Of a DNA stretch of 64,000 nucleotides, positions 52,193 to 60,464 are shown piece by piece. This stretch comes from Streptomyces bungoensis. Its GTDB lineage: Bacteria; Actinomycetota; Actinomycetes; Streptomycetales; Streptomycetaceae. The first letter of the stretch is position 1. Every line of letters begins with the position of its first letter. The stretch is taken from the NCBI RefSeq assembly GCF_001514215.1, contig NZ_KQ948859.1, positions 130,165-194,164 of the forward strand, read 5' to 3'. A model generated the notes under the pieces. The model did no database searches and had not been told where the DNA came from. It worked only from the letters and a program-made list of their open reading frames with translations. The translations under genes were made by a program, and so were the position numbers.

Positions 52193-52690
52193 CTACGCCG
52201 TCGTCGCGGCCAGTTCCGCCCGGCCGAAGAGGAGGGCGTAGCCGGGCGGGAGCTGGGCCAGGACGCGGGTCGTCAGCTGCTCGCCGACCTTGGCCGCCAG
52301 GACGCCGAGGACCGAGCTGACGTCCCAGCGGGCCGTCGCGGGCGTCGCGCCCTCGACGCGGGCGGCCACCGACTCGACGAACTCGCGGGCGGTGAGGGGG
52401 TGCGTCGCGGGGATCTGCGCGGCGATCATCTTGCCGGCCTCGTGCGGGAGGCCCTGGGCCAGGGCCACTCGTTCCTCGCCCGTGACGTGGGCGCCGAGGG
52501 CCGCCAGGACGATGCGGGTGACCCGCTCCGCCTCCGCTCCCGTCGGGTACTGGCCCGCCTCGCGTACCGCCTCCACCAGTTCCAGCCAGTCCGCGTCGCC
52601 GGGGGTGTCCTCGTGCACGCGGGGGCGCAAGGGCTGGGCCGGGGCGGGAATGGTGGCTCTCGGCTGCGGGGTCGGGGTCGTCACGGTCAT
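52193..52690 (-). CDS. DUF2267 domain protein
   Basis: A 165-residue helical protein. After a Pro-rich start, WLELVEAVREAGQYPTGAEAERVTRIVLAALGAHVTGEERVALAQGLP and GVLAAKVGEQLTTRVLAQLPPGYALLFGRAEL match DUF2267, common in actinobacteria and often near stress genes. The function is unknown. ATG 52690 has AGGAGG upstream. It is followed (further right) by a gene-free repeat patch and Hsp20. Confidence 0.87.
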   Translation of the reverse strand: MTVTTPTPQPRATIPAPAQPLRPRVHEDTPGDADWLELVEAVREAGQYPTGAEAERVTRIVLAALGAHVTGEERVALAQGLPHEAGKMIAAQIPATHPLTAREFVESVAARVEGATPATARWDVSSVLGVLAAKVGEQLTTRVLAQLPPGYALLFGRAELAATTA

Positions 52691-53288
52691 CGTGGTGGCT
52701 CCTCCTGCGGGGCACGGACTCTACGGGCTGCCGGAGGCCCGGCTACCCCCTAAAGCGACGGGTATGAGAGGGAGTTCGGCCAATGTGAGGCTTGGGGTCC
52801 TTGGGATTGGCCGAAAATGCAGGGGTGCGCGGGCTTCCTGCGGCGGGGCTCTGGAACGGGCTCCGCCGGTGATCGGGTTCTGGCCGGTTCGAGGCCGATC
52901 TGACGGCTACGGGGCCGCTCGCCGGCACGGGCTGTTCGGGCCGGTACGGTGCCGCTCCAGCCGGTTCGAGGCCGCTCCGGCCGGCATGGGGGACCACCCC
53001 GCGGCCGGTTGAAGGCCGCCGCTACGGCCCGTACGGGGCTGCTCCGGACGGCGCGAGGCCCTCTTGGACGGTGTACGGGAGTGCTCGACCCGGTGCGAGG
53101 CCGCTCCGGCCGGCATGGAACCACCGTTCCGGCCGGTTGAAGGCCGCCGCTCCGGCCGGTTGAAGGCCGCCGCTCCGGCCGGTACGGGGCTGTTCCGGTC
53201 GGTTCGCGGCCGCATGCCGCCGCGTCCCGGGGCCGCGCGGGGGCCCGGGACGCGCCGTCGGGTCGGCACGCGGCCGGTGTCGGATGCT
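52691..53288. repeat. Gene-free GC-rich patch with imperfect repeats
   Basis: No frame here looks like a real gene. From about 52870 to 53220 short units recur: CCGGCCGGTT, GAAGGCCGCCGCT, CGAGGCCGCTCCGGCCGGCATG and GTACGGGGCTG. Two perfect 23-bp tandem units begin at 53129 and 53152, and each contains GGCCGG...GGCC, so many can fold back. It may be a decayed tandem array or a cluster of short palindromic elements. Confidence 0.7.
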
Positions 53289-53714
53289 TCAGCCGCTGAT
53301 CTGCTTGCGGCCGCTGTCGCCGCCGGTGATCTGGATGCGGCGGGGCTTGGCCTGTTCGGCCACCGGGATGCGCAGGGTCAGTACGCCGGCCTCGTAGGAG
53401 GCGTCGATGCGTTCGGTGTCCAGCGTCTCGCCGAGGAAGAGCTGGCGGGTGAAGGTGCCCGTCGGCCGTTCGGCGACCAGCATCTCGGCGCCCTCGGGGG
53501 CCGGGGTGCGGCGCTCGGCGCGGACGTTGAGGACGTTGCGCTCGACGTCCAGCTCGATCGTCTCCGGGTCGATGCCCGGCAGGTCGAAGTGGACGAGGAA
53601 GTCGTCCCCGGAACGGTACGCGTCCATCGGCATCGCGGACGGGCGCGCGGTGGTGCCGAGGACCTGCTGCGCGAGTCGGTCGAATTCGCGGAACGGGTCC
53701 GTACGCATGAGCAT
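53289..53714 (-). CDS. Hsp20-family small heat-shock protein
   Basis: A 141-residue chaperone. The alpha-crystallin domain spans about 30-125 ([31 protein letters not shown], then [23 protein letters not shown]). It holds unfolded proteins under heat stress. Starts GTG 53717, ATG 53714 and ATG 53708 are close together, with GGAG upstream of all. Its promoter carries a HAIR-like site. Confidence 0.93.
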   Translation of the reverse strand: MLMRTDPFREFDRLAQQVLGTTARPSAMPMDAYRSGDDFLVHFDLPGIDPETIELDVERNVLNVRAERRTPAPEGAEMLVAERPTGTFTRQLFLGETLDTERIDASYEAGVLTLRIPVAEQAKPRRIQITGGDSGRKQISG

Positions 53715-53765
53715 CACGGGTCACTCCTCTCTTCGGGGGCCGAGGTGCGATGCCCTACGCCTTCT

Positions 53766-53794
53766 TATATAGCTCGGTGCTGGAAACTTGACAA
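53766..53794 (-). promoter_or_regulatory. Vegetative-type promoter of hsp20
   Basis: On the minus strand TTGTCA (53789-53794) and TATATA (53766-53771) are separated by 17 nt, a clear sigma-70-type promoter and unusually AT-rich for this DNA. Confidence 0.65.
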
Positions 53795-53807
53795 CCCTGG
53801 ACTCAGG
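53787..53807. promoter_or_regulatory. HAIR-like (HspR) operator over the hsp20 -35 box
   Basis: CTTGACA-n7-ACTCAGG matches the HspR consensus CTTGAGT-n7-ACTCAAG at 5 of 7 and 6 of 7 bases with the correct spacing, and it overlaps the -35 element. Repression by HspR, relieved on heat shock, is likely. Confidence 0.6.
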
Positions 53808-53865
53808 TTCTGCGGGTGAGCCGGCTCGCGCGTAGCCTCGAAGCCCGAGAAACGAGGAGGCAGTC

Positions 53866-54168
53866 ATGGCCAGGTTTCCCACTGCGGTGATCGCCGCCAC
53901 CGGGCTCGTCGGCGGGTACGGCGTCGCCCGCTGGACCGAGAAGCGGCAGCTGGGCGGGGCCGTGCTCGCCGTCGCCGGGGCCGCCGCGGCCGAGCAGTGG
54001 CGCAGGCAGGTGGGCGGGAAGGCCGCCGGTGCGCTGACCGCCGCGTACGTCGCCGCGTTCGCCGGGTCGCACCCGCTCGCCAAGAAGGTCGGCGCCTGGC
54101 CGTCGGTGTTCGGTGTCGCGGGCGCCGTGGCCCTGGCCTCCTGGGCCGTCGCCGACCGCCGGGGCTGA
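53866..54168 (+). CDS. Small membrane protein of unknown function
   Basis: A 100-residue protein with three short hydrophobic segments rich in Ala/Gly (about 5-20, 29-42 and 78-95) and a charged loop. The family is not recognised. ATG 53866 follows GAGGAGG. It is divergent from hsp20. Its last codons form the left arm of a terminator. Confidence 0.75.
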   Translation: MARFPTAVIAATGLVGGYGVARWTEKRQLGGAVLAVAGAAAAEQWRRQVGGKAAGALTAAYVAAFAGSHPLAKKVGAWPSVFGVAGAVALASWAVADRRG

Positions 54169-54187
54169 CTCGGCCCCGGCGGTCGGC
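54151..54187. terminator. 15-bp perfect terminator stem overlapping a stop codon
   Basis: GCCGACCGCCGGGGC and GCCCCGGCGGTCGGC pair without mismatch; the 7-nt loop contains the TGA stop of the small membrane protein. Confidence 0.7.
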
Positions 54188-54370
54188 ACTGGGTGGCCCC
54201 TGTGACGGTCCTGACGATCGTGCGGCCCGGGTCGGCTACCGGTGCCCGAGACTCCACCGTCGCAGCAGAACGGCGGCGGCAGAACTGCGGCAGCGGAACG
54301 GCGGCCGGCCCACCGCATGGAGCGGGAGACCGGCCGCCGAGTGAACGGGGAACCGCTGGAAGCGGGGGCC
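54188..54370. other. Spacer between convergent genes
   Basis: About 180 nt with no gene. Short GGCGG/GCAGCGG repeats occur, but nothing I can name. Confidence 0.4.
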
Positions 54371-55933
54371 TTACGGCCTGCTCGCCGCCGGCGGTGCCGC
54401 GGGACCGCCGGGCGTGCCCGACGTCCGCTGCGACGGGCGGGCGCTCTTCGTCGCCGCCTTGGCCCGGCCCGCGGCCGTCAGCGGGCGGGCGATGTCCTCC
54501 AGCGAGCGGCGCTCGGCCCGCACCGCCAGGAACGCCGCGACCAGACCCGCCGCGCACATCAGCGACGCGCCGATCGAGAACGCCAGGACGGTGTCGCCGA
54601 CCTTGCCGGTGCTGGTGAGGTCGGCGAACAGCAGCGGGCCGCTGATGCCGCCGGCCGCGGTGCCCAGGGCGTAGAAGAACGCGATGGACATGGCCCGGGT
54701 CTCCATCGGGAAGATCTCGGAGACCGTGAGGTAGGCGCTGGAAGCGCCCGCGGAGGCGAAGAACAGCACCGCGCACCAGCAGGCCGTCAGCGTGCCCGCG
54801 CCCAGCGAACCCTGCGAGAACAGCCAGGCCGTGCCGAACAGCAGCAGGCCGGACAGCAGGTACGTCCCGGAGATCATCACCCGGCGGCCGACCGTGTCGA
54901 AGAACTTGCCGAGGAGCAGCGGGCCGCAGAAGTTGCCGATGGCGATGACGGCGAAGTAGTAGCCGGTGTGGTCGGCCGGGACGTCGAAGAACTTGGTGAG
55001 GATCGCGCCGAAGCCGAAGGTGATGGCGTTGTAGAGGAACGCCTGGCCGATGAAGAGGGAGAAGCCGAGCACGGCACGCTTGCGGTACCGGCCAAACACC
55101 GTGCGGGCGATCTCCATGAACGTCACGCTCTTGCGCTGGTGGATCTCCAGCTCGCCCTGCGGCTCGGGCAGCCGCTCCCCCTTCTGCTGCTCCACCTGCC
55201 GTTCGATGCCGCTGACGATCTCCTCGGCCTCCCGGTCCCTGCCGTGGATCAGCAGCCAGCGCGGGCTCTCGGGGACGTGCCGTCGTACGAGGAGGATGAC
55301 GAGGGCGAGGACGGCGCCGAGCGCGAAGGTCAGGCGCCAGCCGACGTTCGCGGCCAGCAGGTCGGTGTTCAGGGCGACGATCGACAGCAGGGAACCGCCG
55401 ACGGCGCCGAGCCAGAAGCTGCCGTTGATCATGAGGTCGACGCGGCCGCGGTAGTTCGCCGGGATGAGCTCGTCGATGGCGGAGTTGATCGCCGCGTACT
55501 CACCGCCGATGCCGAAACCGGTCAGGAACCGGAACAGGAAGAACCACCAGGCCTCCCAGGACACGGCCGTCAGCGCGGTCGCCGCCAGGTACACCGCCAG
55601 CGTGATCATGAACAGCTTCTTGCGGCCGAAGCGGTCGGTCAGCCGGCCCCAGAACAGCGCGCCGACACAGGCACCCGCGACGTACAGCGCGGCGGCGACG
55701 CCGGTGATCTGGCCCGACGTGATCGCCAGGCCGCTGCCGGGCTCGGCGAGCCGGCTGGCGATGTTGCCGACGACCGTGACCTCGAGGCCGTCCAGGATCC
55801 AGACGGTGCCCAGCCCGATCACGATCGTCCAGTGCCACCGGGACCAGGGCAGGCGGTCGAGACGGGCGGGAATGTTCGTGGTGATGGTCCGGCCGGCATC
55901 TGGCGACGGCGATGGTGTGTCGACGGTGCTCAT
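54371..55933 (-). CDS. MFS transporter of the sugar-porter type
   Basis: A 520-residue permease with 12 predicted membrane helices. GRLTDRFGRKK after the second helix, GFGIGGEYAAINSAIDELIPANYRGR, PESPRWLL before a long central loop, and KFFDTVGRRV in the second half match sugar-porter/metabolite-H+ symporters. The C-terminal tail is basic and Ala/Pro-rich. The substrate is unknown. ATG 55933. It lies downstream of the DUF445 gene on the same strand, separated by a large inverted repeat. Confidence 0.9.
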   Translation of the reverse strand: MSTVDTPSPSPDAGRTITTNIPARLDRLPWSRWHWTIVIGLGTVWILDGLEVTVVGNIASRLAEPGSGLAITSGQITGVAAALYVAGACVGALFWGRLTDRFGRKKLFMITLAVYLAATALTAVSWEAWWFFLFRFLTGFGIGGEYAAINSAIDELIPANYRGRVDLMINGSFWLGAVGGSLLSIVALNTDLLAANVGWRLTFALGAVLALVILLVRRHVPESPRWLLIHGRDREAEEIVSGIERQVEQQKGERLPEPQGELEIHQRKSVTFMEIARTVFGRYRKRAVLGFSLFIGQAFLYNAITFGFGAILTKFFDVPADHTGYYFAVIAIGNFCGPLLLGKFFDTVGRRVMISGTYLLSGLLLFGTAWLFSQGSLGAGTLTACWCAVLFFASAGASSAYLTVSEIFPMETRAMSIAFFYALGTAAGGISGPLLFADLTSTGKVGDTVLAFSIGASLMCAAGLVAAFLAVRAERRSLEDIARPLTAAGRAKAATKSARPSQRTSGTPGGPAAPPAASRP

Positions 55934-56030
55934 GGGCTCCCCTCCTCGTCGAGGACGAGAACACGTGTGCCCGGCTCCCGCGCGAATAGACCCCGGCCGG
56001 CGCCCGCCGCGCCCCCGGCCGCCGCCAGGT

Positions 56031-56110
56031 TCTTTCGTTTGGATCAGGCCGGATCAGGGAGCGGGGTCCGGTGCCGTGGATCGCGAGTCCGGCATGATCC
56101 AAACGAGAGA
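56031..56110. repeat. Large inverted repeat (80 nt) between DUF445 and MFS genes
   Basis: The left arm (56031-56050, TCTTTCGTTTGGATCAGGCC) and the right arm (56091-56110) match at 18 of 20 positions when folded, and the stem continues with CGGA/TCCG inside. The enclosed 40 nt also contain GGATC twice. The right arm recurs at the window start after another gene. It is a strong 3' stem-loop, probably a repeated element. Confidence 0.65.
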
Positions 56111-56118
56111 CCCTAGAA

Positions 56119-57492
56119 CTAGGCCCCCAGCCCCCGCGACACGGCGTAGATCAGCAGGCCGGCCAGCGAACCGACGACCGTGCCGTTGATCCGGATGAAC
56201 TGCAGGTCCCGGCCGATGTGCGCCTCGATCTTGCGCGTGGTGTGCTCGGCGTCCCAGCCGGCCACGGTGTCCGTGATCAGGGAGGTGATCTCCGTGCGGT
56301 ACGTGGTCACGACGTGCACGGCCGCGCCCTCCACCCACCCGTCGACCTTCTGCTGCACCTTCGTCTCGCCCGCCATCCGCGCGCCGAGCGAGAGCAGGGC
56401 CGCCCGCACCCGCAGCCGCAGCTCGCTGCGCTCGTCCTCCGCGGCCGCGACGATCATGGACCGGACGGCGGTCCACGTCGACGCGATCAGGTCCTGCACC
56501 TCGCCCCGCCCGAGCACCTCGCCCTTCAGGCGCTCCACCCGCGCCCGGGTGTCGGTGTCGGACTGCAGGTCGGAGGCGAAGTCGGTGAGGAACCGGTCCA
56601 GGGCGCCCCGCGCGGGATGGGACGGCATGTCCCGCATCTCGGTGACGAAGCGCAGCAGCTCCTTGTAGACGCGCTCGCCGACCTTCCTGTCCACGAACCG
56701 CGGCGTCCAGCCCGGCGCACCGCCCTCGACGGCGCCCATCACGTCCGTGCGGTGCAGCACCAGCCAGTCGTGCGCCCGGGCCACCACCAGGTCGACCACC
56801 CGCCGGTGCCCGCCGTCCGCCACGACCCGTTCCAGCATCTTGCCGATACCGGGCGCGATCTCCTGGGCGTCGGCCCGCCGGGTGATCGCCTCCCCCACCA
56901 CCGCCTGCACGGCGGAGTCGCGCAGCACCGTCAGGGCGCCGCGCAGCGCGGTCGCCAGTTCCGCCGTCACCCGGTCCGCGTGCTCCGGCTCGGCCAGCCA
57001 GGCGCCCAGCCGGCTGCCGATGCCGACGGCGCGCAACCGCTGCCGGACGACGTCGTGGGAGAGGAAGTTCTCCCCGACGAACTCACCGAGGGAGACGCCG
57101 AGCTGGTCCTTCTTGGTGGGGATGATCGCGGTGTGCGGGATGGGCAGGCCGAGCGGGTGCCGGAACAGCGCGGTCACGGCGAACCAGTCCGCGAGCGCGC
57201 CGACCATGCCGGCCTCCGCGGCCGCCGCCACATAGTCCGTCCAGGCGCCCGCGCCCGCCGACGAGGCCCACTTGGCGAGGACGTACACCACGGCCACGAA
57301 GAGCAGCAGCCCGGTCGCGGTGAGCTTCATGCGCCGCACCCCGCGCCGGCGCTCCTCGTCGGCGGGCGTGAAGGCGGTCATGGCCCGGTACGTCGCCGCA
57401 CCGCGCGACGGAGCCGCCGCGGCGGTGTCCGGAGTCGTCCCCGTGTCCGGAGTCGTCTCCGTGCGTCCTGGTGATGTCTCGGTACGTTCCAT
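56119..57492 (-). CDS. DUF445 membrane protein
   Basis: A 457-residue protein. After a Thr/Pro-rich start there is a membrane helix (about 52-70), the signature GMVGALADWFAVTALFRHPLGLPIPHTAIIPTKKDQLG, a long helical soluble region, and a C-terminal helix GTVVGSLAGLLIYAVSRGLG. DUF445 proteins are widespread membrane proteins of unknown role. ATG 57492 follows GGGAG. It diverges from the SGNH hydrolase gene. Confidence 0.88.
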   Translation of the reverse strand: MERTETSPGRTETTPDTGTTPDTAAAAPSRGAATYRAMTAFTPADEERRRGVRRMKLTATGLLLFVAVVYVLAKWASSAGAGAWTDYVAAAAEAGMVGALADWFAVTALFRHPLGLPIPHTAIIPTKKDQLGVSLGEFVGENFLSHDVVRQRLRAVGIGSRLGAWLAEPEHADRVTAELATALRGALTVLRDSAVQAVVGEAITRRADAQEIAPGIGKMLERVVADGGHRRVVDLVVARAHDWLVLHRTDVMGAVEGGAPGWTPRFVDRKVGERVYKELLRFVTEMRDMPSHPARGALDRFLTDFASDLQSDTDTRARVERLKGEVLGRGEVQDLIASTWTAVRSMIVAAAEDERSELRLRVRAALLSLGARMAGETKVQQKVDGWVEGAAVHVVTTYRTEITSLITDTVAGWDAEHTTRKIEAHIGRDLQFIRINGTVVGSLAGLLIYAVSRGLGA

Positions 57493-57688
57493 CGGCTCCC
57501 GCCCGTTCGGTGATCCCGCCCACAATTGTCCCTTCCTGACCGACTCCTGGAACGGATCAGGAGTTCCCGGCGTCTGTATCACCGGGGGTTTGCGGCAGGT
57601 CCCTGTCAGCCCGCCCGGCCCATGACGCATCATGGGTGTATCGGATCGGAGCCTCGGGCTCCCGTCTCCCGAGGAGAACAACACAAGC

Positions 57689-59023
57689 ATGACCAAGCGT
57701 CACGGTTATGCCGTGCTGGGTGCGCTGGTCGCACTGGTCGTGGCTCTGTCCGCGGTCATCTACGTCACCGTGGCGGCCCACGACACCACCTCCGGCAGCA
57801 CCTTCGCCGGCACCCGCCCGCATCACGACACCTCCGTCGCTCCCGCCTCGACCGGCGCCTGGGTCGGCGCCTGGGCGGCGGCGCCCGTGGGCGGCGAACC
57901 CGGCACCGAGGCCGGCGGTCTGGCCGGCCGCTCGGTGCGCAACGTCGTGCACGCGAGCACCGGAGGGACGAGTGCCCGCATCACCCTGTCCAACCTTTAC
58001 GGGCAGTCCCCGCTGACCATCGCGCACGCGACCCTCGCCCTGTCCGCCGGGGACGGCGGCGCGGCGGCCGACTCCGAGTCGATGCGCCGCCTGACCTTCA
58101 ACGGCAGCACCGGCGTCGTCATACCGGCCGGCGGCCAGGCGCTCAGCGACGCGGTACGCCTGACCATCCCGCACGGCTCGGACGTCCTCGTCACCACCTA
58201 CTCCCCCACCCCGTCCGGCCCGGTCACCTACCACCCGCGCGCGCGGCAGGTGTCGTACGTCGCCCAGGGCGACCGCACCGAGGACCCGACCGGCATCCCG
58301 TACACCGGGCAGACGCCCTACTGGCGGTACCTGACCGCCCTCGACGTGCTCAGTCACGAGGCCGACGGCACCGTCGTGGTCTTCGGCGACTCCATCACCG
58401 ACGGCATCACGTCCACCGTCGGCGCCAACCACCGCTGGACCGACGTCCTCGCGGGCCGCCTGCGCTCCGCGCTGCGCGGCGGTGCCGCACTGCCCCGCTA
58501 CGGCGTCGTCAACGAGGGCATCAGCGGCAACCAGGTCCTCGCCGACGGCCTCGGCCGGCCGGCCGAGAACCAGAGCGGCCTCGGCCGCTTCGGCCGCGAC
58601 GTGCTCTCCCGGCCCAACGTCAAGGTCGTCGTCATCGACCTCGGCATCAACGACATCCTGCGCAACCCGCGCCTCGCCGACCCGGACCGCATCACCCAGG
58701 GGCTGCGCACCCTCGTCCGGCAGGCCCACGCCCGCGGCCTCAGGGTCGTCGGCGCCACCCTCATGCCCTTCGAGGGCCACCGCGGCTGGACCCCGGCCCG
58801 GGAACAGGTGCGCGAGCGGGTCAACGCGGAGATCCGGGCCGGCCGGGTCTACGACACGGTCGTCGACTTCGACCGGGCGCTGCGCGACCCCTACGCCCCG
58901 CTCAAGCTGCGGCCCGCGTACGACTCCGGCGACCACCTGCACCCCAGCGACCTCGGCTTCCGCGAGATGGGCGACGTCTTCGACCTGACCGCGCTGAAGG
59001 GGGCGGGGCAGGCCGAGCTGTAG
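57689..59023 (+). CDS. Secreted SGNH/GDSL hydrolase
   Basis: A 444-residue exported esterase. A signal or anchor helix (about 8-28) and a 200-residue beta-rich N-terminal region precede the SGNH domain: block I VVFGDSITDG (Ser), block II GISGNQ (Gly), block III DLGINDIL (Asn), block V DSGDHLHPSDLG (Asp, His). It probably deacylates a sugar ester or lipid outside the cell. ATG 57689 follows GAGGAGAA. Confidence 0.9.
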   Translation: MTKRHGYAVLGALVALVVALSAVIYVTVAAHDTTSGSTFAGTRPHHDTSVAPASTGAWVGAWAAAPVGGEPGTEAGGLAGRSVRNVVHASTGGTSARITLSNLYGQSPLTIAHATLALSAGDGGAAADSESMRRLTFNGSTGVVIPAGGQALSDAVRLTIPHGSDVLVTTYSPTPSGPVTYHPRARQVSYVAQGDRTEDPTGIPYTGQTPYWRYLTALDVLSHEADGTVVVFGDSITDGITSTVGANHRWTDVLAGRLRSALRGGAALPRYGVVNEGISGNQVLADGLGRPAENQSGLGRFGRDVLSRPNVKVVVIDLGINDILRNPRLADPDRITQGLRTLVRQAHARGLRVVGATLMPFEGHRGWTPAREQVRERVNAEIRAGRVYDTVVDFDRALRDPYAPLKLRPAYDSGDHLHPSDLGFREMGDVFDLTALKGAGQAEL

Positions 59024-59054
59024 GGGGTCCAGGGGGGCCAGGAATACTGGCCCC

Positions 59055-59657
59055 ATGACCCGCTTGATCCTCGCCACCCGCAACGCCGGAAAGATCACCG
59101 AGCTGAGGGCCATCCTCGCCGAGGCAGGCCTGCCCCACGAGCTGATCGGCGCCGACGCGTACCCCGACATCCCGGACGTGGCCGAAACCGGCGTCACCTT
59201 CGCGGAGAACGCCCTCCTCAAGGCCCACGCCCTCGCCCGGGCCACCGGCCTGCCCGCCGTCGCCGACGACTCCGGCCTGTGCGTCGACGTCCTGGGCGGC
59301 GCCCCCGGCATCTTCTCCGCCCGCTGGGCGGGCCGCCACGGCGACGACAAGGCCAACCTGGACCTGCTCCTCGCCCAGCTCTCGGACATCGCGGAGGAGC
59401 ACCGGGGCGCCCACTTCGCCTGCGCGGCGGCCCTGGCCCTGCCGGACGGCACGGAGAAGGTGGTCGAGGGCCAGCTGCGCGGCATCCTGCGGCACGCCCC
59501 CGCGGGTACGAACGGCTTCGGCTACGACCCGGTCCTCCAGCCGGACGGCGAGACGCGGACGTGCGCGGAGCTGTCCGCCGAGGAGAAGAACGCGATCAGC
59601 CACCGGGGGAGGGCGTTCCGGGCACTGGTGCCGGTGGTACGGGAGTTGCTGGGCTGA
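59055..59657 (+). CDS. rdgB: Non-canonical purine NTP pyrophosphatase RdgB/HAM1
   Basis: A 200-residue enzyme that hydrolyses XTP, ITP and dITP to monophosphates, keeping them out of DNA and RNA. LILATRNAGKITEL at the N-terminus, ETGVTFAENALLKA, VADDSGLCVDVLGGAPGIFSARWAG, GTNGFGYDPVL and LSAEEKNAISHRGRA are all intact. Length is normal. ATG 59055 has no clear ribosome site. A perfect terminator follows. Confidence 0.95.
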   Translation: MTRLILATRNAGKITELRAILAEAGLPHELIGADAYPDIPDVAETGVTFAENALLKAHALARATGLPAVADDSGLCVDVLGGAPGIFSARWAGRHGDDKANLDLLLAQLSDIAEEHRGAHFACAAALALPDGTEKVVEGQLRGILRHAPAGTNGFGYDPVLQPDGETRTCAELSAEEKNAISHRGRAFRALVPVVRELLG

Positions 59658-59665
59658 CGCACTGA

Positions 59666-59703
59666 AACGGCCTGCGAGTCACGCCTTCGATTCGCAGGCC
59701 GTT
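59666..59703. terminator. Bidirectional terminator between rdgB and tRNA-Leu
   Basis: AACGGCCTGCGA and TCGCAGGCCGTT form a 12-bp perfect stem with a 14-nt loop, ending 4 nt from the tRNA 3' end. Confidence 0.8.
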
Positions 59704-59707
59704 CACG

Positions 59708-59791
59708 TGCGGCGGAAGGGATTCGAACCCTCAAGCCCGGTCAGGGGCCACAGGACCTAAACCTGCTGCGTCGCCGTTGCGCCACCGCCGC
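59708..59791 (-). tRNA. tRNA-Leu (anticodon TAG)
   Basis: A class II tRNA read on the minus strand: acceptor stem GCGGCGG/CCGCCGC, anticodon loop TTTAGGT with TAG (reads CTA and other CTN codons), a long variable arm GGCCCCTGACCGGGC and T loop TTCGAAT. CCA is not encoded. Two HNH endonuclease genes lie immediately upstream. Confidence 0.93.
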
Positions 59792-59801
59792 TGGTCGCCT
59801 G

Positions 59802-60464
59802 TCATGGTACCGGGCGTGCTCCGCCGCTTCTGCCGCCCCGGCACCATGTGCTGGTGATCGCATGGCAATTGGGACACAGCAGCCGCAGGTTCTCCCGCCG
59901 GTTGTCGCGCCAGTCTCCATTGATGTGGTCGATCTCCAACGTCATGGGCCTGCCGAACCACTCCGGGCCAATCCCACACCTGGCGCACTGCTCCGGTACG
60001 CCCACTTCGCGGAGCGCGCGCCTGAGGCGTTTGGTCGCGGTCCGGTGTCCGGTGTCGTGCCTTACCAAAACCTCTTCCGGTCGCTTGGCGTTCGCACTCG
60101 GCTTCCCTCGTTGATGGGCTTGCTTACCGAAGTGGGTGGTGTCGAGGCAGGCGTCGGCGATTTGCTTGCGCAGCATGGCGCGCTGGCCTCCATTGTCCGC
60201 TCGGCCGAGACGGCGAAGCACCTCGGCGATGGATACGGACTCGGCGACGACAGCCCGCAGCTCGTCCGTGGTGGGGCAGGCTCGCTCATCGACAGGCGAG
60301 AAGTGGGAGATGTCGATGCCGAAGTGAGCGAAGCGCCTCTCGAGGTATCCCCGCAAGTAGCCGTACGGCCGGGTACCGAAGAAGGAGATCACCTCGTCGA
60401 GAGTGGAGCACTGCCCGGCAGCCTGGGCCAACCGCTCGCGGGTGTACCGCACTCCGCCGCTCAT
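59802..60464 (-). CDS. HNH endonuclease with N-terminal repeat modules (downstream paralogue)
   Basis: A 220-residue protein. The C-terminal 70 residues are an HNH nuclease domain: CARCGIGPEWFG, LEIDHINGDWRDNRRENLRLLCPNCHAIT with paired zinc Cys. The N-terminal 115 residues contain two helical modules of about 45-50 residues, each ending like GIDISHF or CLDTTHF. ATG 60464 overlaps the stop of its paralogue (ATGA), so both are translated together. The C-terminus is Gly/Arg-rich. Its stop is 10 nt from tRNA-Leu. Confidence 0.88.
   Translation of the reverse strand: MSGGVRYTRERLAQAAGQCSTLDEVISFFGTRPYGYLRGYLERRFAHFGIDISHFSPVDERACPTTDELRAVVAESVSIAEVLRRLGRADNGGQRAMLRKQIADACLDTTHFGKQAHQRGKPSANAKRPEEVLVRHDTGHRTATKRLRRALREVGVPEQCARCGIGPEWFGRPMTLEIDHINGDWRDNRRENLRLLCPNCHAITSTWCRGGRSGGARPVP

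Noticed and set aside
53129-53174. CRISPR-like repeat units
   Set aside because: Units abut each other with no spacers of constant length and there are no cas genes.
52750-53724. Minus-strand frame through the repeat patch and hsp20
   Set aside because: Its repeats of PERPRTG-type residues only mirror the GC-rich DNA repeats; Hsp20 is in another frame.
54242-56116. 624-codon plus-strand frame opposite the MFS transporter
   Set aside because: Composition is shadow-like; the minus frame has clear transporter motifs.
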